64,000 bases of DNA, taken from positions 1 to 64,000 of the forward strand of contig NZ_NQKI01000024.1 in NCBI RefSeq assembly GCF_002269125.1, written 5' to 3'. Made by a program: the position numbers and the translations under genes. Position 1 is the first letter of the stretch. Each line of letters opens with the position of its first letter. Below, one piece after another: positions 9,160-17,888 of this stretch. Origin of the DNA: Pseudomonas lundensis. Its GTDB lineage: Bacteria; Pseudomonadota; Gammaproteobacteria; Pseudomonadales; Pseudomonadaceae. The notes beneath the pieces were generated by a model. It was not told where the DNA came from. It saw only the letters and a program-made list of their open reading frames with translations, and searched no databases.

Positions 9160-9689
9160 TAGCCGTTACCTCCTGCTCTCGGCGCCGTGCCATTGGCCGA
9201 GGCCTTCCAGCCTGACATGGCCAAAGACGAACCGGTATTCAACACGCTGCCCACGGCCTGCGAGTTTGCCGCCGCCCGCGCCTGGCTGCCGCTGAGTTTG
9301 TAATTGCTGGCATCAACATAACCACGGGCCTTTTGGTTTTGCCCGTTGAAAATGGTCAACGCCGCATCTTCTTCGGCATTGCCGATGATCTCTTCATTGA
9401 TGTTGATGGCGGTACCGGCCCCGGTCTCAATGCCGGACGCCGCGAGCGCCGCATTGGCCTCACTGGACTGATTGCGCGCAAGGCGACGTATGCGGTCAGC
9501 CTGTACGGCAGATGCGCTTGCAGCAGCGTCTGCGTCTTTTTGCGCCTGCTCTGATTGAGCATCCGCGTTAAGACTGGCCTGTTTGGCCGACTGATTGCCC
9601 GAGTAAACCGAGTACGCCGTGCCTGCGACTGCCGCAGCCGCTGCAACGTACCCACCATATGCAGCCATAAACGCAGCGCCGGCAGCCAT
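9159..9689 (-). CDS. Small internal virion protein (gp14-like)
   Basis: 176 aa. An Ala/Gly-rich hydrophobic N-terminus (residues 1-35) is followed by a helical Ala/Gln/Ser-rich region (about residues 35-75) and a conserved-looking segment RLARNQSSEANAALAASGIE near 68-87. Small proteins of this composition at this place are internal core or ejection proteins in many podoviruses. It shares one base with the gene on each side. Confidence 0.65.
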   Translation of the reverse strand: MAAGAAFMAAYGGYVAAAAAVAGTAYSVYSGNQSAKQASLNADAQSEQAQKDADAAASASAVQADRIRRLARNQSSEANAALAASGIETGAGTAININEEIIGNAEEDAALTIFNGQNQKARGYVDASNYKLSGSQARAAANSQAVGSVLNTGSSLAMSGWKASANGTAPRAGGNG

Positions 9690-10138
9690 TAGATAAGCTC
9701 CTTTTGAAACAGGGGCGCGAACAGTTCAAGCCCCAACGATTGATACAACCGTGACGTACCCTCGACGTTTACGCCGGTGCCGATGCCCATTTGAATATGC
9801 TTGGCCCCCTTCATACGCGCCCATGCCTCAAACGCCCTGATCAGGCGGATAGCGGTAACGCCATGACGCTTGTTGGGCTCAATGAACAGGGAATAGTCGT
9901 AGGCCACCAGGTCATCGTTAAACCATTGATCAACGACCGCCCCAGCCATGCCGCCGACCACAAGACCATTGACCTCTGCCACAAACACCACCCCGCTCGG
10001 GCCATTGATCAGCTCGTGCAGGAAGCTGCCCGATTTGTCCGCGTTGAACGCCATGGTGGAATAGCTGCTGGTGGCATGCAGTAACGTGCCCAGCTCGATA
10101 AGCCGGGGTACGTCTGAGTGTTTGGCTGATCTGATCAT
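9689..10138 (-). CDS. GNAT-fold protein in the T7 gp13 slot
   Basis: 149 aa. It shows the GNAT layout: an N-terminal IRSAKHSDVPRLIEL strand-helix, the central VVFVAEVNGLVVGGMAG hairpin, DYSLFIEPNKRHGVTAIRLIRAF (acetyl-CoA-binding P-loop region, although the usual Q/RxxGxG/A is degenerate as NKRHGVT) and a C-terminal SLGLELF strand. T7 gp13, encoded between gp12 and gp14, is a small virion-assembly protein of a GNAT-like family, and this gene sits between the tail tubular B and gp14-like genes. It may therefore be a morphogenesis protein rather than an acetyltransferase. The degenerate cofactor loop supports this but does not prove it. Confidence 0.75.
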   Translation of the reverse strand: MIRSAKHSDVPRLIELGTLLHATSSYSTMAFNADKSGSFLHELINGPSGVVFVAEVNGLVVGGMAGAVVDQWFNDDLVAYDYSLFIEPNKRHGVTAIRLIRAFEAWARMKGAKHIQMGIGTGVNVEGTSRLYQSLGLELFAPLFQKELI

Positions 10139-10147
10139 GGTGTTACC

Positions 10148-12298
10148 TCAATCGTTGAACGTGGCTTTTTTGATGACGCACAGCAGATGGAACGGCAGCG
10201 GTTGGTCCTGAGTGATTTCCAGTGAGGCTTGGCCACGGTCCCACCCCAGGTTCTCCATGCGGTGAACGCCGGTAAACAACACAGGGGGATGGTCAAGCAC
10301 CTGCACGCCCAGATTGCGGAACGCGACGGTTTGGCCATTGATCTTGCAGCCGATGGTTTCGAGGAATCGCAAGGTGACTTCGCCGATACGCATGCTGTTG
10401 CCCTGCACGCTGCCTGTGTTACCGGCGACTTCAGGGGTCAGTGTTTTGATTCGGGTTTTGAAGTTGAGGCCAATGGACGTGGTGTAGGCCTTGCGCGGAA
10501 TGCTGACTTGGCCAGCAGTGACGAGTTGCTGTTGCATCACAACGCCATCCGCCACGATGTCGACCATTTTCCCTTCAAGGTGATTCAGGCCGCCCCATAC
10601 GGTCTGGCCGTCAGCGCTGGATGCATTGACCCCGGAATCGACACGCACATCAGCGGCGAATCGCTCGATGTAACGCACGTTTTGACCGTTGATGGTTCGG
10701 CGAACCACAACCCACACTTGATCCCCGTTTTCACTCGGGATGGATGCCGCTGATTCAAAGGCGCCATCGGTGACCTGACGCGCCCAACCGATGACGTCTT
10801 GATCACGATCCACCGTCATGGTGGCCATCACGCCGTCAGCCCGAACCATGTACAGAATGGATTCAGGCTCTTGCTGATAGGCCATATCGACAATGCCAGA
10901 CTTGGTGGCGTGTTCGGACAACACCGACATGTCAGGCGAGCCAAAGGTGTCGGAGTCGTATTTGTAGGCCATTGCCCGCAACTTACGGTTCGCACGCTGA
11001 ACGAAATACAGCTCATTGCCGATGCGTACCGGGCGCACGCGGTTGCAACCGTAAACGGATGGGTTCTTGGCGCGAATGTTGGTCGGGGTAATGGCCTTCT
11101 CTACCCCGCCGCTGACGGTGAATTCACCGCCGTAGGTCAGCGGGATCAGGGCGTTGATCTGGCCAATGTGCAATATCGGGTTGATCTGATCCGAGGACAG
11201 GTTGTACGAGATAGCGTCATCGTCCTTGGTGCCCAACTCGAAGTTCAGGTACTCCCCGGTGCGCGACTCCCAGATGGTTTGCGGAAAATTGGGCGAGCCA
11301 CCCAAGGCAAGGCGTTGCTCGTACAAAGTGCCCGCGCCCGGATAGCCGTCGATATCGTTCCAGACAGACGCCTCAAGCGACCAAGCATTCGCCGGTGATG
11401 CCACCGCCGATGTAGGCGCCGAACGAATGATGCCCGAGGCCACGGTGGAACTGGTGTAGGTACTGACTTCAAGCAAGCCGCCGTTGATTTTGACGAACTT
11501 GCCAATATCGTTGGGGCGCCAGCCAGCAATGCCCAAGGTCATGCTGACAGAGCCCCCGACAGGTGTGGCCGCACTCAGTGTGTTGGTGGTTTGCGGCGAA
11601 CCTTTTAACGACCAGGTGGGCCGCGTTGCTGCACTGAATGCGTTCAATACCTCAACGGTGGCCACGGTTGCACTGGTGACGGCAGAAATGCGGGCAATGC
11701 CGCCGCCTGACCAGATTTCACGGCCCACATCGGCGGCCAGGAATGCGGCTTCGACCGCCGTTGCCGAACGCCCTGCCCCCACGGTTGGATCGCTGAGCGT
11801 GATCGAGGTCAGGAAGTCGATACCTTTTTCGTCAAAAGGCTTGGTCACAAACGGCGCCGGGGCAAGGCTCCACTCTGTGTGAGTGATGCGCCGCAACCTG
11901 CCAACCGGCACCTTGCTGTTGAAAATGAACATGGTGTCGGCACCCTGCACATAGTCCATGCGGTCAAGCAGGTCGTGGCTGTAGGGGCTGGCCAACTCAA
12001 TGCCGCTGTAGACCCCGTTGGCAAAAAAGATCCGCACGTACAAATCCCCGAACTCGATCATGTAGGCCTGTGAGGCGTTGAATACGTAGGGGATCAACCG
12101 ACACTTCTTGTCAGGGTATTTGGCGGCTGCACACATCAGGGTTCCGTCACGGCGCAAACAACCGCCATGGATCACTGGCCAAGCGTTTTCGATCACCTCC
12201 GCACCGTTCTGGTACCGGGCAATATCGACACGGCCCAGCATGCGCGGGGATACCTCACCGGCGGTGAAGTTGGTCTGTATCAGCGTCAGGCGAGGCAT
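10148..12298 (-). CDS. Tail tubular protein B / nozzle (T7 gp12-like)
   Basis: 716 aa. The N-terminus (LTLIQTNFTAGEVSPRMLGR, then a segment with YQNGAEVIENAWPVIHGG) is characteristic of podoviral tail nozzle proteins. The rest is beta-rich with an inserted Thr/Ser/Val-rich domain (about residues 190-310). It lies directly downstream of the gatekeeper gene with a one-base stop/start overlap (TAATG). It should form the distal part of the short tail to which fibres attach. Confidence 0.88.
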   Translation of the reverse strand: MPRLTLIQTNFTAGEVSPRMLGRVDIARYQNGAEVIENAWPVIHGGCLRRDGTLMCAAAKYPDKKCRLIPYVFNASQAYMIEFGDLYVRIFFANGVYSGIELASPYSHDLLDRMDYVQGADTMFIFNSKVPVGRLRRITHTEWSLAPAPFVTKPFDEKGIDFLTSITLSDPTVGAGRSATAVEAAFLAADVGREIWSGGGIARISAVTSATVATVEVLNAFSAATRPTWSLKGSPQTTNTLSAATPVGGSVSMTLGIAGWRPNDIGKFVKINGGLLEVSTYTSSTVASGIIRSAPTSAVASPANAWSLEASVWNDIDGYPGAGTLYEQRLALGGSPNFPQTIWESRTGEYLNFELGTKDDDAISYNLSSDQINPILHIGQINALIPLTYGGEFTVSGGVEKAITPTNIRAKNPSVYGCNRVRPVRIGNELYFVQRANRKLRAMAYKYDSDTFGSPDMSVLSEHATKSGIVDMAYQQEPESILYMVRADGVMATMTVDRDQDVIGWARQVTDGAFESAASIPSENGDQVWVVVRRTINGQNVRYIERFAADVRVDSGVNASSADGQTVWGGLNHLEGKMVDIVADGVVMQQQLVTAGQVSIPRKAYTTSIGLNFKTRIKTLTPEVAGNTGSVQGNSMRIGEVTLRFLETIGCKINGQTVAFRNLGVQVLDHPPVLFTGVHRMENLGWDRGQASLEITQDQPLPFHLLCVIKKATFND

Positions 12299-12885
12299 TA
12301 AAAGCCACCTCCGAATCGCGCACGCAGCAAGCGTTCGTCACCCAAGGTCTGCGGCGGATCTTCTTGGCCATCGACAGCGCGGGCACGCTTGAGCGCCATT
12401 TCAAGCTTCTGCTCAAAGGACTGTTGCAGCGCGGATGATTGGGTGACGGGGTACGCCAACGCGGCAGCCATGGCCAGTGTCAGCAGCTTTACCAGACCGG
12501 CATCCCATGTGTTTTCCACTTCGTTGCGGAACACATAGCGCAGCTCCAGCACGGTGGTGTTGGCTTGCAGGGTTCGGCCTTCGACCAGGTAGTCGATCTG
12601 GGCATTACGGCTGCCCACTTCCAGCACGCGCAGGAAGTCGGCCGGCAGTTCAAATGAATGGCTGTAACCGAACGCAGGCGCTACGGCATCGGGTGCCAGC
12701 ACTGCCCGCTTGATTGCGCAGTTCCACGGATGGGCGCGCAACATGTCATCGCGAATAGTCGGGTACAAGTTGGCGCAGAGCTTGGCCCGGTCAAGGTTCA
12801 ACTGGTCAGCAAAGTCGTTGATGGTTTGCGAGCCCAGCATCAGCAGCGCGTTGGAACAGATAGATACACCGGTGGCCATGCTCAT
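12298..12885 (-). CDS. Tail tubular protein A / gatekeeper (T7 gp11-like)
   Basis: 195 aa from the ATG at 12885 (T7 gp11 is of very similar length). The N-terminal SICSNALLMLGSQTINDF and the following NLYPTIRDDMLRAHPWNCAIKRA are typical of this family, which caps the portal and seals packaged DNA. A longer in-frame reading to 12984 is rejected because GGAGG lies eight nt before 12885 and a hairpin terminator lies upstream. Confidence 0.88.
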   Translation of the reverse strand: MSMATGVSICSNALLMLGSQTINDFADQLNLDRAKLCANLYPTIRDDMLRAHPWNCAIKRAVLAPDAVAPAFGYSHSFELPADFLRVLEVGSRNAQIDYLVEGRTLQANTTVLELRYVFRNEVENTWDAGLVKLLTLAMAAALAYPVTQSSALQQSFEQKLEMALKRARAVDGQEDPPQTLGDERLLRARFGGGF

Positions 12886-12900
12886 CCTCAAAACCTCCAG

Positions 12901-12930
12901 ATACAAAGACCGGGGCACGCGGCCCCGGTC
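12901..12930 (-). terminator. Hairpin terminator after the capsid genes
   Basis: On the - strand GACCGGGGC and GCCCCGGTC pair (9 bp) around a short loop at 12908-12930, followed by TTTGTAT. The U-tract is weak, so read-through is likely. T7 also has a partial terminator (T-phi) just after its capsid gene, which sets a high capsid-to-tail ratio; the placement here is equivalent. Confidence 0.6.
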
Positions 12931-12958
12931 GGTTAATGCCATCCATGGCCGCCACGAA

Positions 12959-13420
12959 TCAGTTTTGACCGGCGTACTGGGCAACCAACGTGATCACTTG
13001 GCCTGGCTGCAACGCTGCACCTGCAACAGTGGAGAGCAGTTCACTTTGGTCAGTGGCCAAGCCTTGTTGGGCCACGGCCACTTCAAACAGTCCACCGTTT
13101 GCAAACTGAGCCTCAGCCACAGCGTTACCAGCAGCAGCAACCGATGTGGCAGCGAGGTAGCGAGCCTGCGAAACCGGATCGCCTAGGTTGATGGTTGAGG
13201 ACGCAGCGCCACCCCCGAAGTACAACTTGGTGCCAGGCATCAGGCGAGCACCGAATGGGATAAAGCCCCAGGAGATTTTGTCGCCGATGGCAACGCCACC
13301 AGCAGGAACGGTGTAAGTGCTGACCAAAATCTGAATGTCAGCCCCTTGCAGATTGGGCTTAACCAACTGCTGTGGGAGCGCCGCACGGGCTGCGGCTACG
13401 AATGCGTTTACGGTTGCCAT
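12959..13420 (-). CDS. Capsid-associated structural protein, unknown
   Basis: 153 aa with no recognised motif. The protein is Ala/Gly/Val-rich and predicted beta-rich (VSTYTVPAGGVAIGDKISWGF), with no signal peptide or membrane helix. It lies between major capsid and the terminator, so it probably belongs to the high-expression capsid unit, perhaps as a decoration or head-fibre protein. That role is inferred only from position and composition. Confidence 0.6.
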   Translation of the reverse strand: MATVNAFVAAARAALPQQLVKPNLQGADIQILVSTYTVPAGGVAIGDKISWGFIPFGARLMPGTKLYFGGGAASSTINLGDPVSQARYLAATSVAAAGNAVAEAQFANGGLFEVAVAQQGLATDQSELLSTVAGAALQPGQVITLVAQYAGQN

Positions 13421-13464
13421 GGTGTGGCTCCTAAATCTGGACTGAGGGGAAACGTCAAAGCCGC

Positions 13465-14331
13465 TTACGCGGCCTCAGTTACAGCGATTTCAACCACCTT
13501 CTCTTCCTCAGTCCGTACAGCACCGATGGACTGCTTGGCATAGATCCGGACGTTGAAGCCCTTACCTGGATCCTCGCCAACCTTGGTGGTGATATCGGCG
13601 CCTTTACCAAGCGTTACGCCAGACTTGGCCCAGGCATACAGTCGACGGGTAGCACCGTCGTATGGGGTGCGCTCAGATGGAATCCAGGTAAAGCCCATCC
13701 ACTTACCCTCCACATCGCCTTCCTGCAGGAACTTGCCGGCCATGTAGTCAGCGCTGGTCAAGGTAGCGTCCGCGAGAATGTCGGCAGCCGCAGCAGCCGT
13801 GTAGGTGATGAACAGCTCTTCACCGTTGTGGTTGTCCGCTTCGTTGCGGCGGAATATTTTGCGGGCCTGAATGATCTTTGCCTTGGTCAAGCCAGTGCCG
13901 CCCACAGCAATTTTCTGGGCAACTGGCAAGATGACGTTGCCGGTGGTCGAGCGCGAGCTGCCGCCCATTGAGGCGATGATCACGTCGTCTTTCGCACGAT
14001 TGAGTGCTGCAACCATTGCCTTGACGTAGTCCGAAGTTGGGTCAACCAACATACGGATCTTGTCCTGGTCGTCGATCATGTCGCCATCGTCCCAGTCGAA
14101 CAGATCAACAAAGCGCGTGCTGTGTGGCTGATCATTGATCGGGGTGTCTGCGTGTCGCTGGGTGCGGCGCTGCGCAGTACGTTGACCTAGGCGGTTAACA
14201 GACTTAGACATGCCGACAATGTTCGGCTCGATGGAAACCCGCGTTTCAAAGCGCGAGGTCATTTGCTGAGCCAGATGGCGGAAGTTGTCAGCAAATTGCT
14301 GAACAAACGCCTCGGTAATTTGTTGGGACAT
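13465..14331 (-). CDS. Major capsid protein
   Basis: 288 aa from the ATG at 14331, preceded by GGAG eight nt upstream. An upstream ATG at 14340 lacks a ribosome site. The sequence (FVDLFDWDDGDMIDDQDKIR in the first third, then MVAALNRAKDDVIIASMGG, and FTWIPSERTPYD late) fits HK97-fold capsid proteins of podoviruses with portal-scaffold-capsid order. It lies directly after the scaffold gene. The long leader has a strong hairpin and the repeated late-operon motif. Confidence 0.85.
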   Translation of the reverse strand: MSQQITEAFVQQFADNFRHLAQQMTSRFETRVSIEPNIVGMSKSVNRLGQRTAQRRTQRHADTPINDQPHSTRFVDLFDWDDGDMIDDQDKIRMLVDPTSDYVKAMVAALNRAKDDVIIASMGGSSRSTTGNVILPVAQKIAVGGTGLTKAKIIQARKIFRRNEADNHNGEELFITYTAAAAADILADATLTSADYMAGKFLQEGDVEGKWMGFTWIPSERTPYDGATRRLYAWAKSGVTLGKGADITTKVGEDPGKGFNVRIYAKQSIGAVRTEEEKVVEIAVTEAA

Positions 14332-14446
14332 AAGATGCACTCCAATGCAGATAAGGGATTGCCTGCCGGGTATCCGCGTTGCGGGCCGGTATTCCTGGCG
14401 TGCATCGGCTCTGCGGCGCCTCGGGGCTTTCTGGGTATCTGCGTGC

Positions 14447-14483
14447 CATCGCAGGCCAGCCCATTGCTGGGATGCCTGCGATG
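14447..14483 (-). promoter_or_regulatory. Strong hairpin in the capsid mRNA leader
   Basis: CATCGCAGGC and GCCTGCGATG form a perfect 10-bp stem, with an inner CAGC/GCTG stem. It lies 116 nt upstream of the capsid start and just after copy C of the late-operon motif. It has no U-tract, so it is more likely an mRNA-stabilising or RNase-processing structure than a terminator. Confidence 0.6.
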
Positions 14484-14498
14484 TTTGTGCATGGAGGG

Positions 14499-14518
14499 TG
14501 TCGGTTTCCCGACTATTT
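14499..14518 (-). repeat. Late-operon hairpin motif, copy C
   Basis: The - strand reads AAATAGTCGGGAAACCGACA, the consensus. It lies 10 nt after the scaffold stop and 168 nt before the capsid start. Confidence 0.85.
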
Positions 14519-14528
14519 GCGGCGAGGG

Positions 14529-15380
14529 TCAGAAGCGGGTTTTGGGCTTGTTGTATTTTTGATCGTACATGCCGTCGAGCTGGGCCTTGATGCCTGCCCG
14601 TTTCGGGTCGTGCTGTGGCAACGCTTCAAGCTGGGTGCGCAGCTCGGCGGCCTTCACTGCAAAATCCGCTTCGCTGACTTGCACACCGCCGTTGATGGGG
14701 CTGTCTTCGTTGAGTTCCTTGCCGATGTTGGCGGTGAACGCAATAAAGTCCGGGTCGTTGCCGTACTTAGCCATCAAGGTGTTGAAGTTGCCCGGGGCAT
14801 CACCCTGGCTGGCGAACGCTTCGGCCGCACGGTAGGACGCCGACACGTTGGTGCGGATCGATTGTTCATCTCCCCAAACGGCTTTCAGGGCGGCGGTGCA
14901 ATCCTGCTGGGTCAACACGGCTGCACCCCCCATCAGGCCCGGCGCGGCTTTCAAGTACTCGCCAATCACATACTCGACCTGGTCATTGTTCAGACCCTTG
15001 GCATGAGCACCCTTCAAAAACGATTGAGTGCTCTCGTCGGCCTTGAATTCATCCCAATCAAAGCCTTCCAGCTCGATCTTGGGGGCGTATTCCTCATGAC
15101 TCTTGGGCGGCGCATCCCCTGAACCCATGCGGGTTTCAAGGTGTTTATAGGCCTCGGCAACCTTGCGCGACGAAGCTTCCAGATCAAGGCTGCCATCCTC
15201 CTTGTTGGTTCGGTATTTCTCGGGAATGAAGTCTTGGCCAGCCGCACCCCCAAGTACCGTTGGAGCCGGTGCGGGGGCCGGTGACGGGGCTGTGACCGGC
15301 GCATTGCCTTCGCCACCCTCGCCCGCTTCGGCCATCAGTACAACGCTCATGAAACGCATAAAACTGTTCTTGAAACGCAT
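14529..15380 (-). CDS. Scaffolding protein
   Basis: 283 aa between portal and capsid genes. It is highly acidic and Ala/Pro-rich after the N-terminus (PAPAPAP near residue 35), then helical with charged segments, and ends in a basic tail (DQKYNKPKTRF), as expected for an internal scaffold that binds capsid through its C-terminus. The start at 15380 is supported by AGAGGA eight nt upstream. Confidence 0.8.
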   Translation of the reverse strand: MRFKNSFMRFMSVVLMAEAGEGGEGNAPVTAPSPAPAPAPTVLGGAAGQDFIPEKYRTNKEDGSLDLEASSRKVAEAYKHLETRMGSGDAPPKSHEEYAPKIELEGFDWDEFKADESTQSFLKGAHAKGLNNDQVEYVIGEYLKAAPGLMGGAAVLTQQDCTAALKAVWGDEQSIRTNVSASYRAAEAFASQGDAPGNFNTLMAKYGNDPDFIAFTANIGKELNEDSPINGGVQVSEADFAVKAAELRTQLEALPQHDPKRAGIKAQLDGMYDQKYNKPKTRF

Positions 15381-15382
15381 GG

Positions 15383-15625
15383 TTATTCCTCTTGGTCGTT
15401 GACGTCTTCAACGCCATTAGCACGGTTAATTCGGAGCACAACGTGGTCGAGTACCTCGCGGTTCCCGGCTTGTTTGTAGGTGGTGAGAATCGCGTCGATG
15501 CCGCCCACCGTGCAGGCGTTACGGGCAAAGCGCTGAATCAGCAGTTCCAGCACGATCCGGCCTTCGTGGTGTTCCTCGAAAACACGCTTGAACATGGCGT
15601 CGACTTGTTCCGGGGTCATGTTCAT
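15383..15625 (-). CDS. Small virion-module protein (Bbp19-like)
   Basis: 80 aa, helical, with FKRVFEEHHEGRIVLELLIQRF in the first half. It sits between portal and scaffold and resembles the small Bbp19-type proteins found beside portals in several podoviruses. The function of that family is poorly known. It overlaps the portal gene by 4 nt. Confidence 0.6.
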   Translation of the reverse strand: MNMTPEQVDAMFKRVFEEHHEGRIVLELLIQRFARNACTVGGIDAILTTYKQAGNREVLDHVVLRINRANGVEDVNDQEE

Positions 15626-17217
15626 GCGGCGGTTCCCTGTTGTTTGAGTGCAGCTTCACCGGCCTGCTGTTGCATGGCTTGTTGCTGGGCCTGTTCCTGA
15701 GCGGCTTGTTGGGCTTGCGCTCGATCCTCGCGAATCTTGTCCCGGTCGGCCTTGCTGCGAATGACAGCGGACGGCACGCCCAGAGCTTCGCCCTTGAAGC
15801 GCTGGGCCTCGTCCATGTCGATGTTGTCCATCACCGTGGGGTCAATCGGGGCAAGAGCTGCGGCGCCGGCAACGAATTGGTCGATGGCTGAAACCTCTTC
15901 CAGCTTCTGAGACCTGGCCAGCGGCGACAGGTAGCGCACGGTGAAGTTGCGGCCCGCCAACGACTCAGGCGCTGCACCGAGAATCCCGGCGCGATAGGCC
16001 AAACCAAAACAGCGCTCGATCATGGGTTGCAGGTATTCAGTTTGCAGGCGCCCATACACCGGGCCCAATAACTGCCTGATCAAGTTGACGCGCACGTGCA
16101 CCTCGGTGGCAGTCATTGCCGGGCCGTCCTGTGCCTGGAGTTGATCGGCCATCAGGATCTTGCGGATTGAAGCCTGCAATCGGGCAATCTTGGTCTCGGC
16201 GTACTGGAAGTTCGAACCGCTCTGCAACGGCTTCATGCTGTCCACAGAGTTGGCCACAATGATCTTGCGCGGCCCGACCTTGATTGTGCGCGGGTTCAAC
16301 ACGCCGTCGTCTTCAGCGATCCACATGCCTGCGATGGCCAGATCACCCGCCGCCAAGTCCATGCGGCACAGTTCGTTGAGGGTGCGCGAATCCGGCAGCG
16401 CATCGAACACGGGGCCAACGGCGTACACGCTGTCCGGGATCATCATCCAGCGCGGTACCACCACCGGCATTTCGTGATAGCCCGACTCGCTCACCAGCTT
16501 CTTGGCCTCGACCTCCACCTTGCAGGAAGCGATCGGCATATTCTTGGCCAGCCTGGCCCCGACCATGTGGGTGGTGCGCGGATAGATGGCGTGAACGAAT
16601 CGCACCATTTCCTGCGGCTTGTCCTTGGCCAGCTTGCGGGTGTTCTCACTGAGGTTTTCTTCGCCAAACTCATTAACCGCCTGTTCGGCGGTGAGTTTGT
16701 ATTCGCGGTAGACGGTATCAATCTTGCCGCCCGCCTTCGACGCCGAGGCGTACACGCTTGCAATGGGCCACAGGTCGAAGGTGAAACCGCCTTTCTCTTT
16801 GTCCTGATCGATGTACAGGGCAAACCAACCGGCGCACACCACATCAATCAACCCCTCAAACGCGGCCGCGTCGAAGTTCGATGCGTGGATGTTCTGCCAG
16901 AGAATGTCGGCTGAGTCGTCCAACCAACGGCGTTCATCCTCAGTCTCTTGCCCCACATCCATGCCGAACCACAGGGAGTTCGCCGGGGTCAGGCCCGACA
17001 TGATCCCGGACGACAGAATCCGCGCTGCGTCGGTGGTGGTGCCGTCAATCATCCGGGCCTTGCGCATCTGCGCTTCCATGGCTGAGATTTGCTCCGTGCA
17101 AAAGCCACTCCCCCGAATCGGGTAGCTGTGGTCGAAGCAATCACGCCAGACCGACTCATGCGGCGAGCGCAGCGACTTCAAGGTGCTCAACGTCTTGGCG
17201 ATCTGGGCGGCGGTCAT
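15622..17217 (-). CDS. Portal (head-to-tail connector) protein
   Basis: 531 aa. It has the head-tail connector signature: LKSLRSPHESVWRDCFDHSYP at the N-terminus, DGTTTDAARILSSGIMSGLTPANSLWF near residues 58-84, and a MTATEVHVRVNLIRQLLGPVYGRLQ-type segment in the C-terminal third. The tail of the protein is Gln/Ala-rich (about residues 485-525), like the barrel and crown helices of podovirus portals. It overlaps the preceding 67-aa gene by 4 nt. Confidence 0.93.
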   Translation of the reverse strand: MTAAQIAKTLSTLKSLRSPHESVWRDCFDHSYPIRGSGFCTEQISAMEAQMRKARMIDGTTTDAARILSSGIMSGLTPANSLWFGMDVGQETEDERRWLDDSADILWQNIHASNFDAAAFEGLIDVVCAGWFALYIDQDKEKGGFTFDLWPIASVYASASKAGGKIDTVYREYKLTAEQAVNEFGEENLSENTRKLAKDKPQEMVRFVHAIYPRTTHMVGARLAKNMPIASCKVEVEAKKLVSESGYHEMPVVVPRWMMIPDSVYAVGPVFDALPDSRTLNELCRMDLAAGDLAIAGMWIAEDDGVLNPRTIKVGPRKIIVANSVDSMKPLQSGSNFQYAETKIARLQASIRKILMADQLQAQDGPAMTATEVHVRVNLIRQLLGPVYGRLQTEYLQPMIERCFGLAYRAGILGAAPESLAGRNFTVRYLSPLARSQKLEEVSAIDQFVAGAAALAPIDPTVMDNIDMDEAQRFKGEALGVPSAVIRSKADRDKIREDRAQAQQAAQEQAQQQAMQQQAGEAALKQQGTAA

Positions 17218-17417
17218 GATCCGAGGGTTCTCTTGCCTTTCTCAAGGACGCTGCCCGCAGCACCAGCGGACGACAGCAGGCTGCTCTCGGCCTTGCGCTT
17301 CTTGCGGGTGGCGGTTTCTTCATTGGCCTTCTGTGCCGCCAAGTCAGCGGCCTTTTGGGCTTCTACGGCGGGGTCTGGCACATCAACCACTTTCGGCTTG
17401 CTTGGCTTGCTTCCCAT
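17214..17417 (-). CDS. Small Lys/Ala-rich phage protein, unknown
   Basis: 67 aa, very hydrophilic, with a coiled-coil-like middle (AQKAADLAAQKANEETATRKKRKAES). It is immediately upstream of and overlapping the portal gene (ATGA). Similar short charged proteins often precede portals in podoviruses. No function is assigned. Confidence 0.65.
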   Translation of the reverse strand: MGSKPSKPKVVDVPDPAVEAQKAADLAAQKANEETATRKKRKAESSLLSSAGAAGSVLEKGKRTLGS

Positions 17418-17421
17418 GGTC

Positions 17422-17811
17422 TTACCCCTTCACAACAGGTTCAGGGCACAACCAGCCTTCACCGGTCAAGACGGGCTGCTTAAGCGTGGTGGCGTCTAGG
17501 GTGCTGGTGGCCTGGGACGCGGGCTTGGCATCGAGCGTGCGCAGTGGATCAAGCACCAATGGGGCCCCGCCTTCGGTCAGGCGAATGACTTCGGCTTCGG
17601 CTTCTTCTCGGCTGACACCGATAAAGTCACTGAACCAATCCGCATGCCCTTCGGTTGGCGTGTACCAGACCTTCCAGCGGCCACCACCGTTGTGCTTGGC
17701 GGTGTAGGTCGGTACGACTGGGGTTTGAGTGGTCGCGCCGGTGCTGGTGGCGGGCGTGGTAGTGGCGAGAGGTTCGCCGGGGATCTGGGTCTTGAACTCT
17801 GGAGCTGGCAT
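17422..17811 (-). CDS. Phage protein, unknown
   Basis: 129 aa. A Thr/Pro-rich N-terminal 40 residues precede a compact segment GGGRWKVWYTPTEGHADWFSDFIGVSREEAEAEVIRL, cited here in outline from residue 43, which looks like a small globular domain. It lies between the lysis genes and the portal and starts 58 nt after copy B of the late-operon motif. I do not recognise the family. Confidence 0.6.
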   Translation of the reverse strand: MPAPEFKTQIPGEPLATTTPATSTGATTQTPVVPTYTAKHNGGGRWKVWYTPTEGHADWFSDFIGVSREEAEAEVIRLTEGGAPLVLDPLRTLDAKPASQATSTLDATTLKQPVLTGEGWLCPEPVVKG

Positions 17812-17868
17812 GGTGCAGGCCTCGATGAAGGTTGTTGATCAACGAGGGCCAGCATCAAGGGGGTGGGC

Positions 17869-17888
17869 TGTCGGGTTCCCGACTATTT
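17869..17888 (-). repeat. Late-operon hairpin motif, copy B
   Basis: The - strand reads AAATAGTCGGGAACCCGACA. The change from A to C in the loop region extends the stem (GTCGGG/CCCGAC). The TAG in the motif is the stop codon of the Rz gene. Confidence 0.85.
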
